64,000 nt of DNA from Flavobacterium sp. HSC-32F16 (GCF_024171645.1 NZ_JALKAC010000012.1:160652-224651); one strand, 5' to 3'. Shown: positions 42,594 to 51,689, counted from the first letter of the stretch. The notes: a model not told the origin generated them from the sequence alone. Program-made: numbers and translations.

Positions 42594-43712
42594 TTAACTA
42601 TTTAACATTACGGGCATTACCAACATTGTTACTGTTTCACCTTCTTCTAAACCATCAGCAGGTGTTAAAATCCCTGCTCTGTTAGGTAATGACATCTCCA
42701 ACATAATCACATCTGATTGAAGATTTGTCAGCATTTCGATTAAGAAACGTGAGTTAAAACCAATTTGTAAATCATCACCTTGATAATCACAAGTTAATCT
42801 TTCTTCTGCTTTGTTGGAGTAATCGATATCTTCAGCAGAAACATTTAATTCAGCTCCCGCAATTTTTAAACGAATTTGGTGTGTGGTTTTGTTTGAGAAA
42901 ATCGCAACACGACGAACAGAACTTAAAAATAAAGAACGATCGATTAGTAATTTATTTGGATTTTCTTTTGGAATTACCGCTTCATAATTTGGGTATTTTC
43001 CGTCAATCAAACGACACATTAAGATATAATTGTCAAATGAGAAAGTCGCATTTGAATCGTTGTATTCAATTTTTACTTCAGCATCAGAGCTTCCTAAAAT
43101 ACTTTTTAAGATATTTAAAGGTTTCTTTGGCATAATAAAATCAGCTACCTGAGACGCTTTTACATCCGCACGAGCATATTTTACTAATTTATGAGCATCT
43201 GTAGCCACAAAAGTTAAACCTTCTGGAGAAAACTGGAAGAAAACCCCAGACATTACCGGACGTAAATCATCGTTTCCGGCAGCGAAAATAGTTTTACTTA
43301 CAGCTGTTGCCAAAACATCAGCAGGAACTAAAGTTACAGACGGATCTTCAAGATTTACAGATTTAGGAAATTCTTCTCCGGCAGCATATGCTAGTGCATA
43401 TTTTCCTGAGTTAGAACTAATCTCAACTGTATTATTGTCTTCAACTGTAAAAGTTAAAGGCTGTTCTGGAAATGTTTTTAAAATTTCAAGTAAAAGTTTT
43501 GCTGGTACAGCAACACTTCCTTTACTTGTAGAATCGATTGATAATGTAGCCGACATTGTGGTTTCAAGATCTGAAGCCGAAACAGTCAACTCATTATTGT
43601 CTAGTTCAAATAAAAAGTTATCTAAAATAGGAAGCGTATTATTACTGTTAATGACACTCCCCAGAACTTGTAATTGTTTTAATAAGTACGAACTCGATAC
43701 TATAAATTTCAT
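42594..43712 (-). CDS. dnaN: DNA polymerase III beta subunit (sliding clamp)
   Basis: A 372-residue sliding clamp. MKFIVSSSYLLKQLQVLGSVI, TLPILDNFLFEL and the three-domain repeated structure match DnaN; FPEQPLTF, VMSGVFFQFSPEGLTFVATDAHKLV and IDGKYPNYEAVIP are highly conserved blocks; it ends MLVMPVML. Full length. A good promoter lies upstream and a terminator downstream, so it is transcribed alone. It tethers DNA polymerase III and other factors to DNA in the cytoplasm. Confidence 0.97.
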   Translation of the reverse strand: MKFIVSSSYLLKQLQVLGSVINSNNTLPILDNFLFELDNNELTVSASDLETTMSATLSIDSTSKGSVAVPAKLLLEILKTFPEQPLTFTVEDNNTVEISSNSGKYALAYAAGEEFPKSVNLEDPSVTLVPADVLATAVSKTIFAAGNDDLRPVMSGVFFQFSPEGLTFVATDAHKLVKYARADVKASQVADFIMPKKPLNILKSILGSSDAEVKIEYNDSNATFSFDNYILMCRLIDGKYPNYEAVIPKENPNKLLIDRSLFLSSVRRVAIFSNKTTHQIRLKIAGAELNVSAEDIDYSNKAEERLTCDYQGDDLQIGFNSRFLIEMLTNLQSDVIMLEMSLPNRAGILTPADGLEEGETVTMLVMPVMLNS

Positions 43713-43772
43713 CGTCTTTTGTTTTATTTTTTGCTCTTTCTCTTAGTTTTTCTGTTACTAAGTAAGGTTTTA

Positions 43773-43805
43773 CAAATATATCGTAAACATTCTTAGTTTC
43801 GCAAA
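43773..43805 (-). promoter_or_regulatory. Predicted promoter of dnaN
   Basis: On the minus strand TTTG (43805-43802) and TATATTTG (43780-43773) are 21 nt apart, the flavobacterial promoter form, about 60 bp ahead of the start codon. Confidence 0.6.
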
Positions 43806-43819
43806 TTTTTTATTAACAT

Positions 43820-45505
43820 CTATTTACTGTATTTTCTTTTTCTTATAAAGGTAAATACTAACCCGAAAACCAATAAAATAAGGATTGGAAGCCCGATAGT
43901 TATGAATTGTGTTATGGTATAATTTTCGTAAACTTTTTCCTTATCCAATAAAGGCAGTTCAACATCTTTACTTCTAATGTTAATAAGTCCAGTATCATCA
44001 AGAAGATAATTGATACAATTCATCATAAAATCTTTGTTGTCATATAATCTGCCTGTTCTCTGGTCATAGCCCAATTCAACAGGCATCCCATTTTTATCCA
44101 ATTGATTTCTGGCAATATCACCATCAGCAACGATAATCATTTTTGTTGGTTTTCCTTTCGTCTGAAATGAATTTTCCTTAAAAGGCAAAATACGATTCTC
44201 AAAAGCCGACTGGAAACTGCCTTCTAATAAAACAGAGAGAACTAAATTTCCTTTGTTCAAATAATCTTTTGGAGAAGTTTCTTCTGTTACCATATTCAGA
44301 TTGATTTCTGACGGCGTTCCAATTATTTTTGAATATTGAGAAGACTGCAGTAAAACTGTTTTTTTGATTCCGTTTTTCAAAGTATCAATAGGGCTTGCAA
44401 AATCGAATTTGATTCCACCTAAATTCTTTACAATAGAATGTTTGCTTGTTGGATATACTTCAGGAGCAAACTTCCATCTGAACTCCTGATATTGCGTTGC
44501 ACTTCCTTGCTCTCCGGTGGCCAGTTTTATAGGACTTCCGTTTTCGTCCTTAACTAAATCAGGATTAATTCTAAACCCGTATTTAAAGAACATATCATTT
44601 AAATTCAAATCTCTCGGATAAGCCAATGTTGCCCCCGATGCATTATACAGGCTATCCATATCGGCAGCGACCTGATCGATCAGCCATAATGTTTTACCGC
44701 CATTCATAATAAACTGATCGAGAACTTCTTTTTCTTCATCTGAGAAAGTTTCGGTTGGCTTAGAGATAATAGCTAAATCATATTTTTTTAGGGCATTTAA
44801 AGTTCCGTTTGGATCTTTAGCAACAGAATCTAAAGTGAAAGGTCCAATGTAATAACTCTCTTTAATTTGTCGTAATAATTTACCAATATGAATTTCCGAC
44901 AATTCACCATTTCCTTTTATAATTGCAACTTTCTTTTGCCTGTCTTTAGTAAGTTTATTAATCGCATCGGCAATTGAATATTCTAAATGCTGAATCGATC
45001 CAATCACTTTTTGAGCAGTCGAAGCACCCATTATGTTTTTTAACAAAGGAATGTTAACTTCTTTGTTGTTATAAACCGCAATTGCCCAAGGAAAAACCAT
45101 TTCCTGAGATTGTTTTCCTTTATCGTCAACGGTAATATTTACAGGAGTTAATCCTTTTTGGTAAAGTGATTTTACTAATTCCATGCTTTCATCTTCGTTT
45201 TCCATTGGATTCACGAATTCAAAAACAATATTATTGTTATAAGCCTGAAATTCCTCTAATAATTGTTTGGTTTCCTGTTGTAAACGTCTAAAATCTGCGG
45301 GAAGTTGTCCCTGCATATAAATTTTGATCGATAAAGGGTTTTTAACCTGTTTAACTATTTTTAAAGAAGTTTCAGATAAAGTATATCGTTTGTCTTTGGT
45401 CAAATCAAAACGATGAAAAAATAAACTTCCAAGAACATTTAAAACAATTAAAATGAAAATTGTAATACCTAATGTTTTTAAATTTAATTTATTAGATGCC
45501 TTCAT
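43820..45505 (-). CDS. gldG: Gliding motility ABC transporter protein GldG
   Basis: A 561-residue protein with an N-terminal membrane helix (LGITIFILIVLNVLGSLFF), a large extracytoplasmic region of the ABC-type uncharacterised transport family, and a C-terminal helix (IGLPILILLVFGLVF) followed by RKRKYSK. FDLTKDKRYTLSETSLKIVKQV and the DLAIISKPTETFSDEEKEVLDQF segment are typical of GldG. In F. johnsoniae GldA, GldF and GldG form an ABC transporter needed for gliding. Its start overlaps the gldF stop by one base (TAATG), so translation is coupled. gldA is not in the window, as is usual. Confidence 0.95.
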   Translation of the reverse strand: MKASNKLNLKTLGITIFILIVLNVLGSLFFHRFDLTKDKRYTLSETSLKIVKQVKNPLSIKIYMQGQLPADFRRLQQETKQLLEEFQAYNNNIVFEFVNPMENEDESMELVKSLYQKGLTPVNITVDDKGKQSQEMVFPWAIAVYNNKEVNIPLLKNIMGASTAQKVIGSIQHLEYSIADAINKLTKDRQKKVAIIKGNGELSEIHIGKLLRQIKESYYIGPFTLDSVAKDPNGTLNALKKYDLAIISKPTETFSDEEKEVLDQFIMNGGKTLWLIDQVAADMDSLYNASGATLAYPRDLNLNDMFFKYGFRINPDLVKDENGSPIKLATGEQGSATQYQEFRWKFAPEVYPTSKHSIVKNLGGIKFDFASPIDTLKNGIKKTVLLQSSQYSKIIGTPSEINLNMVTEETSPKDYLNKGNLVLSVLLEGSFQSAFENRILPFKENSFQTKGKPTKMIIVADGDIARNQLDKNGMPVELGYDQRTGRLYDNKDFMMNCINYLLDDTGLINIRSKDVELPLLDKEKVYENYTITQFITIGLPILILLVFGLVFTFIRKRKYSK

Positions 45506-46230
45506 TACGCTTTAAAAGATTTTAATTGATAAACGGTAAAAGATAAAAACAAAACGCTGATGCTTAAAAAGTAAATTACATCGCGGGTATCAATAACGCC
45601 TCGGCTCATGCTTTTAAAATGATCCTGCATTCCAAATGCCGAAATGATATTCGATTGTTCTGGAATTAATGACGCTATTCCTTCGAAACCAAAATAAAAC
45701 AAAAAGCATAGAAATACGGCAATTATAAAAGCAACGATTTGATTTTCTGATAGAGTAGAAGTGAAGATGCCGATTGCAGAATATGAAGCAATTAAAAATA
45801 ATAATCCAAAATAAGAACCAATTGTACTTCCCATGTCGATATTTCCTTCGGGTAAGCCTAAACTTGAAATTACTTGCACATAAATGAAAGTTGGAATAAT
45901 TGCCAAAATAATCAGGAAGAATGAACCTAAAAATTTTCCGTTTACAATTTCCCAAATCGATAGTGGTTTGGTTAAAAGCAGTTCAAGAGTTCCCTGTTTT
46001 CTTTCGTCAGAGAAACTTCTCATGGTTACAGCCGGAATCAGGAAAATTAAAATCCAAGGAGCTAAAGTGAAAAACGGAGTCAAATCGGCGTACCCTGTAT
46101 TCAATATATTGAAATCTCCCTCAAATACCCATAAATATAATCCATTGCTGATTAAGAAAACCGCAATGACCAAATAGCCGATAGGAGAGCCAAAAAAAGA
46201 TTTTATTTCTCGTAAAATGATTGATTTCAT
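45505..46230 (-). CDS. gldF: Gliding motility ABC transporter permease GldF
   Basis: A 241-residue permease with six hydrophobic segments. ILREIKSFFGSPIGYLVIAVF at the N-terminus, FFTLAPWILIFLIPAVTMRSFSDERKQGTLELLLTKPLS, and a last helix VIYFLSISVLFLSFTVYQL are those of GldF and related ABC-2 permeases. It forms the membrane channel with GldG; the ATPase GldA is encoded elsewhere. Upstream lies a palindromic repeat that separates it from the ABM gene. Confidence 0.95.
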   Translation of the reverse strand: MKSIILREIKSFFGSPIGYLVIAVFLISNGLYLWVFEGDFNILNTGYADLTPFFTLAPWILIFLIPAVTMRSFSDERKQGTLELLLTKPLSIWEIVNGKFLGSFFLIILAIIPTFIYVQVISSLGLPEGNIDMGSTIGSYFGLLFLIASYSAIGIFTSTLSENQIVAFIIAVFLCFLFYFGFEGIASLIPEQSNIISAFGMQDHFKSMSRGVIDTRDVIYFLSISVLFLSFTVYQLKSFKA

Positions 46231-46250
46231 TTGTGTTTTTTGTTTTTATT

Positions 46251-46371
46251 GTTTCAGGTTTCAAGTTGCTTTACTTTGCGAACTTTATGTTTTATTAAAA
46301 CCTTATAAATATAATCTTTGCGTTCTTTGCGGTAAAATTTTAGGCTGTTCAATTAACTTGAAACCTGAAAC
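46251..46371. repeat. Composite palindromic repeat (GTTTCAGGTT family)
   Basis: Perfect 17-bp arms GTTTCAGGTTTCAAGTT (46251-46267) and AACTTGAAACCTGAAAC (46355-46371) enclose CTTTGCGAACTTTATG and CTTTGCGTTCTTTGCGG motifs. The same outer and inner motifs build the element at 42219-42439. Confidence 0.8.
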
Positions 46372-46372
46372 T

Positions 46373-46669
46373 TTAAACTAAAGAAACCAATTTATCCACA
46401 CTCCACGCTTCTGGTTTTGCATTGAATAATTTTTTTGTAAAATCCCAAACGGTATTAAATAATTCAGATTGTCTGTAATTTTCTAAATCTTCTTCGGTTT
46501 CCCAATAACTATAGGTAAAGAAAATACATTTATCATTTTTATCCTGATATAATTCTAAAAAACGATTTCCGTCTGCATTTCGTATTTTATCTTTTACCGA
46601 TTCAAAATTCTCCAGAAAATCTGGAATTTTTTCTTCGTGAAAACTCATTTTTACTATTCTTACGAACAT
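46373..46669 (-). CDS. ABM-domain (quinol monooxygenase-like) protein
   Basis: A 98-residue protein of the antibiotic-biosynthesis-monooxygenase fold: VRIVKMSFHEEKIPDFLENF, GNRFLELYQDKNDKCIFFTYSYWETEEDLENYRQSELF and the C-terminal W residues follow the family. The conserved pattern of a strand ending in W-E and an aromatic helix supports the call. Function unknown; common in Flavobacterium near gldFG. It ends within two bases of the palindromic repeat that precedes gldF, so it is unlikely to be in that operon. Confidence 0.8.
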   Translation of the reverse strand: MFVRIVKMSFHEEKIPDFLENFESVKDKIRNADGNRFLELYQDKNDKCIFFTYSYWETEEDLENYRQSELFNTVWDFTKKLFNAKPEAWSVDKLVSLV

Positions 46670-47023
46670 ATTATAATTTTAGATTTCTGATTTTAGATTG
46701 AAAATCGTTTACAGGTGCGCAAAAATACCAAAATTGATTGTTCTTTTTAAGAAAAAATAAAATATTATAAAACCATTTTTTCGGATACTGATATCGTAAA
46801 GTATTTCAAACATAGCCCGCGGTTCGACCGTGGGGACAATGCGTATAATAATGTATTCAGAATGTGTTCCCGTGGTTGAAAACGAGGGATATGTTATAAT
46901 GCAATGGAATAAACTCCTTAGTGAGAATAACATTAAATAGATAAATATCAGTGTAAATCCGCTCAAACAGCAAAATCTGCGGGCTATTTAAACTAAAATC
47001 TGAATTCTAAAATCTGAATTTTT
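46670..47023. other. Intergenic region, no gene seen
   Basis: AT-rich with ATTTTAGATT-type tracts (46676-46700), a GC-rich patch (about 46808-46838) and two copies of TAAAATCTGAATT near 46990-47020. No convincing frame; probably repeat relics. Confidence 0.4.
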
Positions 47024-47854
47024 TTACGAAAACTTAATCGTAATCACATCACGATAATTCAATCCCAATAAACTATTAGCAGAACCTACTTTAGATGGGT
47101 TACTTCTAAAAATGGCAATTTCAAGGAAACCGGCTTCGTTAAAAATAGCCAGTTTTTCGCCTTCATACGTTTTAATAGGATATTTATCTGAAGTTGCGAT
47201 ATCAGAATAATTAGGCAGAATTGTTTTGATACTTTTTGGCTTCATTACAATTTCATAAGGACGTCCTTTTGCCACCTCTAAAAATTGCTGTTTTGAAATA
47301 TTCGTGACCACGTTTCCAAAATGATCAATATAAATAACGTAACCTTTTAATGAGTTTCCGTCGGCAGCAACTACAGGCTGTAATTCGGTTACTTCTTTTA
47401 CTGCTTGAATTTCTTTCCCAATAACATTCAATAAACCGCCTTTTGCAATATGGCAGGCAACCTGAATAAAAATATCCAAATCACTGAATTCAATTGGAAA
47501 ACGATCATGAATATTAATTTCGACAATTTTTTGTGGTACAATCTTCTGCGTAAGCATGCTTAAAATTCCGTTATCGGCACAAATAAAAAAATGATCGTTC
47601 CATTGCATGGCAATATGCTGGTTCTCTTTATTGCGTTCAATATCGACTCCAATTAAGTGTACAGTTCCTTTTGGAAAGCTTAGATAGGAGGCACCAATAA
47701 CGTAACTTGCTTCGGCAGTATTAAAGGGGTCAATATCATGTGAAATGTCAATAATTCTGGCATCTGAAAGTTCAGAAATTATTTTACCCTTCAGCGAACC
47801 AACAAAGTGGTCTTTTAAGCCGTAATCAGTAGTAAGGGTAATTATTGACATCAT
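47024..47854 (-). CDS. SAM hydroxide adenosyltransferase (DUF62)
   Basis: A 276-residue member of the DUF62 family, which hydrolyses S-adenosylmethionine to adenosine and methionine; it is related to bacterial fluorinase and chlorinase. The N-terminal SIITLTTDYGLKDHFVGSLKG and DISHDIDPFNTAEASYVIG, the NGILSML segment and the C-terminal YVIYIDHFGNVVTN are typical. Two Met codons (47854 and 47851) can start. It is divergent from the PhoH gene with about 180 bp between. No halogenase-specific loop was identified. Confidence 0.88.
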   Translation of the reverse strand: MMSIITLTTDYGLKDHFVGSLKGKIISELSDARIIDISHDIDPFNTAEASYVIGASYLSFPKGTVHLIGVDIERNKENQHIAMQWNDHFFICADNGILSMLTQKIVPQKIVEINIHDRFPIEFSDLDIFIQVACHIAKGGLLNVIGKEIQAVKEVTELQPVVAADGNSLKGYVIYIDHFGNVVTNISKQQFLEVAKGRPYEIVMKPKSIKTILPNYSDIATSDKYPIKTYEGEKLAIFNEAGFLEIAIFRSNPSKVGSANSLLGLNYRDVITIKFS

Positions 47855-48033
47855 TTTGTTTATAACTATTGGTAGTATTTAACTCGAATTTTTATTAAAT
47901 TTGAGAAATGCAAATCTAGTAATACTAAATGCAAATTGAAAGCAGAAAAGGCAAATTGCATTTAAAGATATGAACATACCCGACAGCAATAGATTTTCAA
48001 AACAAATTTATTTTTAATTTAAATTTATCTCAT

Positions 48034-48984
48034 TTGAACGAAAGAATTATCGAGCTAATAGACATCGCTCCAAAAGACTTTTGGGGCGCGCAGGACTCTC
48101 ATCTTGAAATAATTAAAAAGTACTACCCGAAGCTTAAAATCGTAGCGCGAGGGACCACTTTAAAAGCCTTTGGCGAAAAAGAAGTTTTAGATGAATTCGA
48201 AAAGAGATTTCAGAGGCTTATGCTTCATTTTACCAGATACAACAACATTGACGATAATGTAATTGAACGTGTAATTATGAGTGATGGTCAGGATGAAAAA
48301 AAAGCATATGATCATGACAAAATATTAGTTCACGGAGTTGGCGGTAAGATTATTAAAGCCATGACACCCAACCAGCAGTTACTGGTAGATACCATTAAAA
48401 AAAATGACATGGTATTTGCAATTGGGCCAGCCGGAACGGGAAAAACGTACACAGGTGTTGCAATGGCTGTTAAAGCGCTTAAAGATAAAGAAGTAAAAAG
48501 GATTATATTAACGCGTCCGGCGGTAGAAGCAGGAGAAAATCTTGGTTTTTTACCCGGCGATATGAAAGAAAAATTAGATCCTTACATGCAGCCTCTTTAT
48601 GATGCTTTACGCGATATGTTACCCAACGAAAAGCTCGAAGATTACATTTTAAAAGGAATTATTCAGATTGCGCCTTTGGCATTTATGCGCGGACGTACGC
48701 TTGACAATGCCTTTGTAATCCTGGATGAGGCGCAAAATACAACGCATTCACAAATGAAGATGTTTTTGACGCGTATGGGAAAAAACGCCAAGTTTATGAT
48801 TACAGGAGATCCTGGTCAGGTCGATTTACCACGCAGAACTATTTCGGGTCTTAAAGAAGCTATTTTGGTTCTTAAAGATATAGACGGTATCGGAATTATT
48901 TATCTTGATGATAAAGATATCGTACGTCACAGATTAGTGAAAAAGGTAATCGACGCTTATAAGCAAATAGAAAACCACGACTAA
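48034..48984 (+). CDS. phoH: PhoH-family ATPase
   Basis: A 316-residue PhoH-like protein. Walker A GPAGTGKTYTGVAMAV and Walker B VILDEAQNTTHSQMKMFLTRMG are exact; TRPAVEAGENLGFLPGD and KVIDAYKQIE near the end match PhoH. The start is TTG at 48034, read as MNERIIELIDIAPKDFWG; the in-frame upstream codons contain no ATG before a stop. Members are linked to RNA metabolism and phosphate stress; role in this organism unproven. The gene is followed by palindromic sequences that may stop its transcript. Confidence 0.92.
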   Translation: MNERIIELIDIAPKDFWGAQDSHLEIIKKYYPKLKIVARGTTLKAFGEKEVLDEFEKRFQRLMLHFTRYNNIDDNVIERVIMSDGQDEKKAYDHDKILVHGVGGKIIKAMTPNQQLLVDTIKKNDMVFAIGPAGTGKTYTGVAMAVKALKDKEVKRIILTRPAVEAGENLGFLPGDMKEKLDPYMQPLYDALRDMLPNEKLEDYILKGIIQIAPLAFMRGRTLDNAFVILDEAQNTTHSQMKMFLTRMGKNAKFMITGDPGQVDLPRRTISGLKEAILVLKDIDGIGIIYLDDKDIVRHRLVKKVIDAYKQIENHD

Positions 48985-49021
48985 TTTCGTGTGTAGATGG
49001 TTAATGAATGTTTAATAAATT

Positions 49022-49085
49022 CTGCCACAGATTAAAATGATTCTCACAGATTATAAAAATCATTTTAATCTTTTAATCTGTGGCA
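49022..49085. repeat. Palindromic repeat TGCCACAGATTAAAA
   Basis: TGCCACAGATTAAAA (from 49023) and TTTTAATCTGTGGCA (ending 49084) form long arms with an inner ATTAAAATGATT/AATCATTTTAAT pair. Lies right after phoH; dispersed-repeat type and possible terminator. Confidence 0.6.
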
Positions 49086-49103
49086 AAATAAATAAAGCTA
49101 TAA

Positions 49104-49156
49104 AATATTCGTTTTATTCATGTTATTTAGAACTGAGTAAAACGAATATTTTTTTA
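49104..49156 (+). terminator. Hairpin with T run just before the DUF1801 gene
   Basis: A perfect 13-bp stem (49104-49116 with 49138-49150) followed by seven T, ending only 10 bases before the next start codon. It looks like a terminator for phoH, or an attenuator of the following gene. Confidence 0.6.
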
Positions 49157-49165
49157 TATTAAAAA

Positions 49166-49528
49166 ATGAAACAACTAGATGATTTCTACCTAAACCAAGA
49201 AGAACCCATAAAAGGAACATTTCTGGCATTAAAAGATATTATCTTAAAACAAGACAAAGACATTACACATGTTTTAAAATACGGAATGCCATTTTTCTGT
49301 TATAAAGGAAAAATGTTCTGCTATTTATGGATTCACAAAAAACTGAAACAACCTTACATTGGAGTTGTGGAAGGAAAATATTTTGAAGAATCTTTTTTGA
49401 TTCAGGAAAAACGTTCGAGGATGAAAATCATGATGTTTGATGTAGATAAAGATCTTCCTTTGGAACAAATTGAATTCGTAATCCAGAAAGCAGTAAATCT
49501 ATACAAATCAGGAATAATAAAAATATAA
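49166..49528 (+). CDS. DUF1801/YdhG-like protein
   Basis: A 120-residue single-domain protein of the DUF1801 (YdhG/YjbR-like) fold: YLNQEEPIKGTFLALKDIILKQDKDITHVLKYGMPFFCYKGKMFCYLWIHKK, then PYIGVVEG and KIMMFDVDKDLP follow the family order. No catalytic residues are known for this family. Found alone in many Bacteroidota genomes. A terminator-like hairpin ends 10 bp ahead of its ATG, leaving little room for a separate promoter. Confidence 0.82.
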   Translation: MKQLDDFYLNQEEPIKGTFLALKDIILKQDKDITHVLKYGMPFFCYKGKMFCYLWIHKKLKQPYIGVVEGKYFEESFLIQEKRSRMKIMMFDVDKDLPLEQIEFVIQKAVNLYKSGIIKI

Positions 49529-49609
49529 ATTGTCTAAATCGCAATGTTTAACCAAATAGTTAAATAAATAATAAACTTATCTCAATAATGTCTTTACGGA
49601 CTTGTAATC

Positions 49610-49641
49610 TTTGCTCAACTGGGCTTAAAGCTGTAAATTTG
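49610..49641 (+). promoter_or_regulatory. Predicted promoter of the HAD phosphatase gene
   Basis: TTTG (49610-49613) and TAAATTTG (49634-49641), 20 nt apart, upstream of the start at 49667. Confidence 0.6.
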
Positions 49642-49666
49642 CTTATCATAAATATTTGATATTAAT

Positions 49667-50491
49667 ATGACAAAGCTTAAAAATATAAAAGTTGTAGTAA
49701 GTGATTTAGATGGAACTTTACTCAACCCTCAACACCGAATTTCAGATTACACAAAATCAATTTTCCAGGAACTTCACAATCAGAATTATCTTTTAGTTGT
49801 AGCAACAGGCCGTCATCATCTTGATGCTATGGCTATTATTGAAACACTTGAAGTTCCGGTATATTTAGTGAGCTCAAACGGAGCGAGAATTCATTCGCCA
49901 AACAAAGAAGAACTTTTTGCTTTTAATTTAAATAGTGATGTCGTAAAGGCAGCTTTAAATGTAGAAATAGATCCTGCAATTACTGTGGTTTTATTTAAAG
50001 AAAATGTTTGGCAGACCAATAAATGGAACGAAAGATTGAATTCTTTTCAAGCCGAATTAAAATATCGTCCGGAATTAGTAGACTATAAAACACTGGAAGA
50101 TTTTGGAGCGATCAAAATTTTCTTTTCATGCGATGATCATGAAAAATTAGTAAAATTAAAAGATGCGGTTTTAGCAAATTCTTCAGAACATTTACACCAC
50201 GCTTTTAGTTTGCCAACGTGTTTGGAGTTTATGGATAAATCTATTGATAAAGCGGTTGCTATTGAACAAGTTTTAGAAAAAGAAGGTTATACATTAGAAC
50301 AAGCCGTTTCGTTTGGAGATGGTTTTAATGATGTCCAAATGTTATCAGCATCTGGAAAAGGTTTAATTATGGGGAATGCTCCAGCTGTTTTAAAAGAAAC
50401 TTTGCCTGATTTAGAAGTTATTAAAACAAATGCAGAAGATGGCGTAGCAAGATATATCGCTTCAAAAATATTAGACAAAGAACTGGTTTAG
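49667..50491 (+). CDS. Cof-type HAD-superfamily phosphatase
   Basis: A 274-residue HAD phosphatase of the Cof/YbjI (IIB) group. Motif I is VVSDLDGTLLNP, motif II is VSSNGARI, Lys lies in DKAVAIEQVL, and motif IV is FGDGFNDVQML. A cap of the Cof type sits between motif II and the Lys. Such enzymes remove phosphate from small sugar phosphates, pyridoxal phosphate or flavin mononucleotide. It is cytoplasmic, follows its own promoter, and is followed by a palindromic repeat. Confidence 0.9.
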   Translation: MTKLKNIKVVVSDLDGTLLNPQHRISDYTKSIFQELHNQNYLLVVATGRHHLDAMAIIETLEVPVYLVSSNGARIHSPNKEELFAFNLNSDVVKAALNVEIDPAITVVLFKENVWQTNKWNERLNSFQAELKYRPELVDYKTLEDFGAIKIFFSCDDHEKLVKLKDAVLANSSEHLHHAFSLPTCLEFMDKSIDKAVAIEQVLEKEGYTLEQAVSFGDGFNDVQMLSASGKGLIMGNAPAVLKETLPDLEVIKTNAEDGVARYIASKILDKELV

Positions 50492-50510
50492 AGTTTTTTT
50501 TTTCACAAAT

Positions 50511-50585
50511 TTCACGAATTTCCACGAATCATTTGTTAAAGTAATTAAGCTGATTTAGCAGCTAAAAAATTCGTGGAAATTCGTG
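50511..50585. repeat. Palindromic repeat CACGAATTTCCACGAAT
   Basis: Perfect 17-bp arms (50513-50529 and 50569-50585), with extra flanking copies of TTCAC/GTAATTCGTGGCA. Separates the HAD gene from purC; may act as terminator. Confidence 0.65.
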
Positions 50586-50703
50586 TAATTCGTGGCAAAC
50601 CAAACCCAATTAATAACATTTCTTATTTATCTTTTTCTTAGATGATGTAACTCTCTGAAATAATTTTAAATTTGCATTCATAAAAAACAACACAACTAAG
50701 ATA

Positions 50704-51657
50704 ATGAGCAATACAATTACAACCACAAATTTTAATTTCCCGAATCAGAAATCAGTTTACCGCGGAAAAGTTAGAGAAGTTTATAACATCAACGACGATC
50801 TTTTAGTAATGGTAGCAACTGACAGACTTTCGGCTTTTGATGTGGTTTTACCGAAAGGAATTCCGTATAAAGGACAAATTTTGAATCAGATTGCAACAAA
50901 ATTTATGGAATTAACTCAGGATATTGTTCCGAATTGGTTAATTGCAACTCCAGATCCAAACGTTGCTGTTGGGCATTTATGTGAGCCTTTTAAAGTAGAA
51001 ATGGTTATTCGCGGTTATCTTTCAGGACACGCTGCACGCGAATATGCTGCAGGAAGAAAACAAATCTGCGGTGTAGCAATGGCCGAAGGTTTAAAAGAAA
51101 ATGACAAATTTCCGGAACCAATTATTACACCAACTACAAAAGCAGATAATGGTTCTCATGATGAAGATATTTCTCGTGAAGATATTCTGGAAAAAGGAAT
51201 CGTTTCTGAAGAAGATTATTTAGTTTTAGAAAAATATACTCGTGCCTTATTTCAAAGAGGAACCGAAATTGCGGCTTCTCGCGGATTAATTTTAGTTGAT
51301 ACTAAATATGAATTCGGAAAAACGAAAGACGGCGTTATTGTTTTAATTGATGAAATTCATACACCAGATTCGTCTCGTTACTTTTATGCCGATGGATATG
51401 CTGAAAGACAGGAAAAAGGAGAAGAGCAAAAACAGCTTTCTAAAGAGTTTGTTCGCCGCTGGTTAATCAAAAATGGTTTTCAAGGCCAGGAAGGACAGCA
51501 AATTCCAGATATGTCAGATGAATACATCGAATCTGTTTCTGAAAGATATATCGAGTTATATGAAAACATCTTAGGAGAAAAATTTGTAAAAGCTGATATT
51601 GACAATATTGATCAACGTATTGAAAAAAACGTATTACAATACCTTGCTTCTAAATAG
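50704..51657 (+). CDS. purC: SAICAR synthase
   Basis: A 317-residue phosphoribosylaminoimidazole-succinocarboxamide synthase, step eight of purine synthesis (ATP, CAIR and aspartate to SAICAR). Signatures YRGKVREVYNI, TDRLSAFDVVLPKGIPYKG, VIRGYLSGHAARE, IITPTTKADNGSHDEDIS and DTKYEFGKTKDGVIVLIDEIHTPDSSR are all present. Length suits the longer eukaryote-like form common in Bacteroidota. A TAAATTTG at 50667-50674 may be its -7 element. The GH26 gene begins 32 bp downstream on the same strand. Confidence 0.97.
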   Translation: MSNTITTTNFNFPNQKSVYRGKVREVYNINDDLLVMVATDRLSAFDVVLPKGIPYKGQILNQIATKFMELTQDIVPNWLIATPDPNVAVGHLCEPFKVEMVIRGYLSGHAAREYAAGRKQICGVAMAEGLKENDKFPEPIITPTTKADNGSHDEDISREDILEKGIVSEEDYLVLEKYTRALFQRGTEIAASRGLILVDTKYEFGKTKDGVIVLIDEIHTPDSSRYFYADGYAERQEKGEEQKQLSKEFVRRWLIKNGFQGQEGQQIPDMSDEYIESVSERYIELYENILGEKFVKADIDNIDQRIEKNVLQYLASK

Positions 51658-51689
51658 TAATTTTCGGGTTTAAACTAACTATTTAAACC

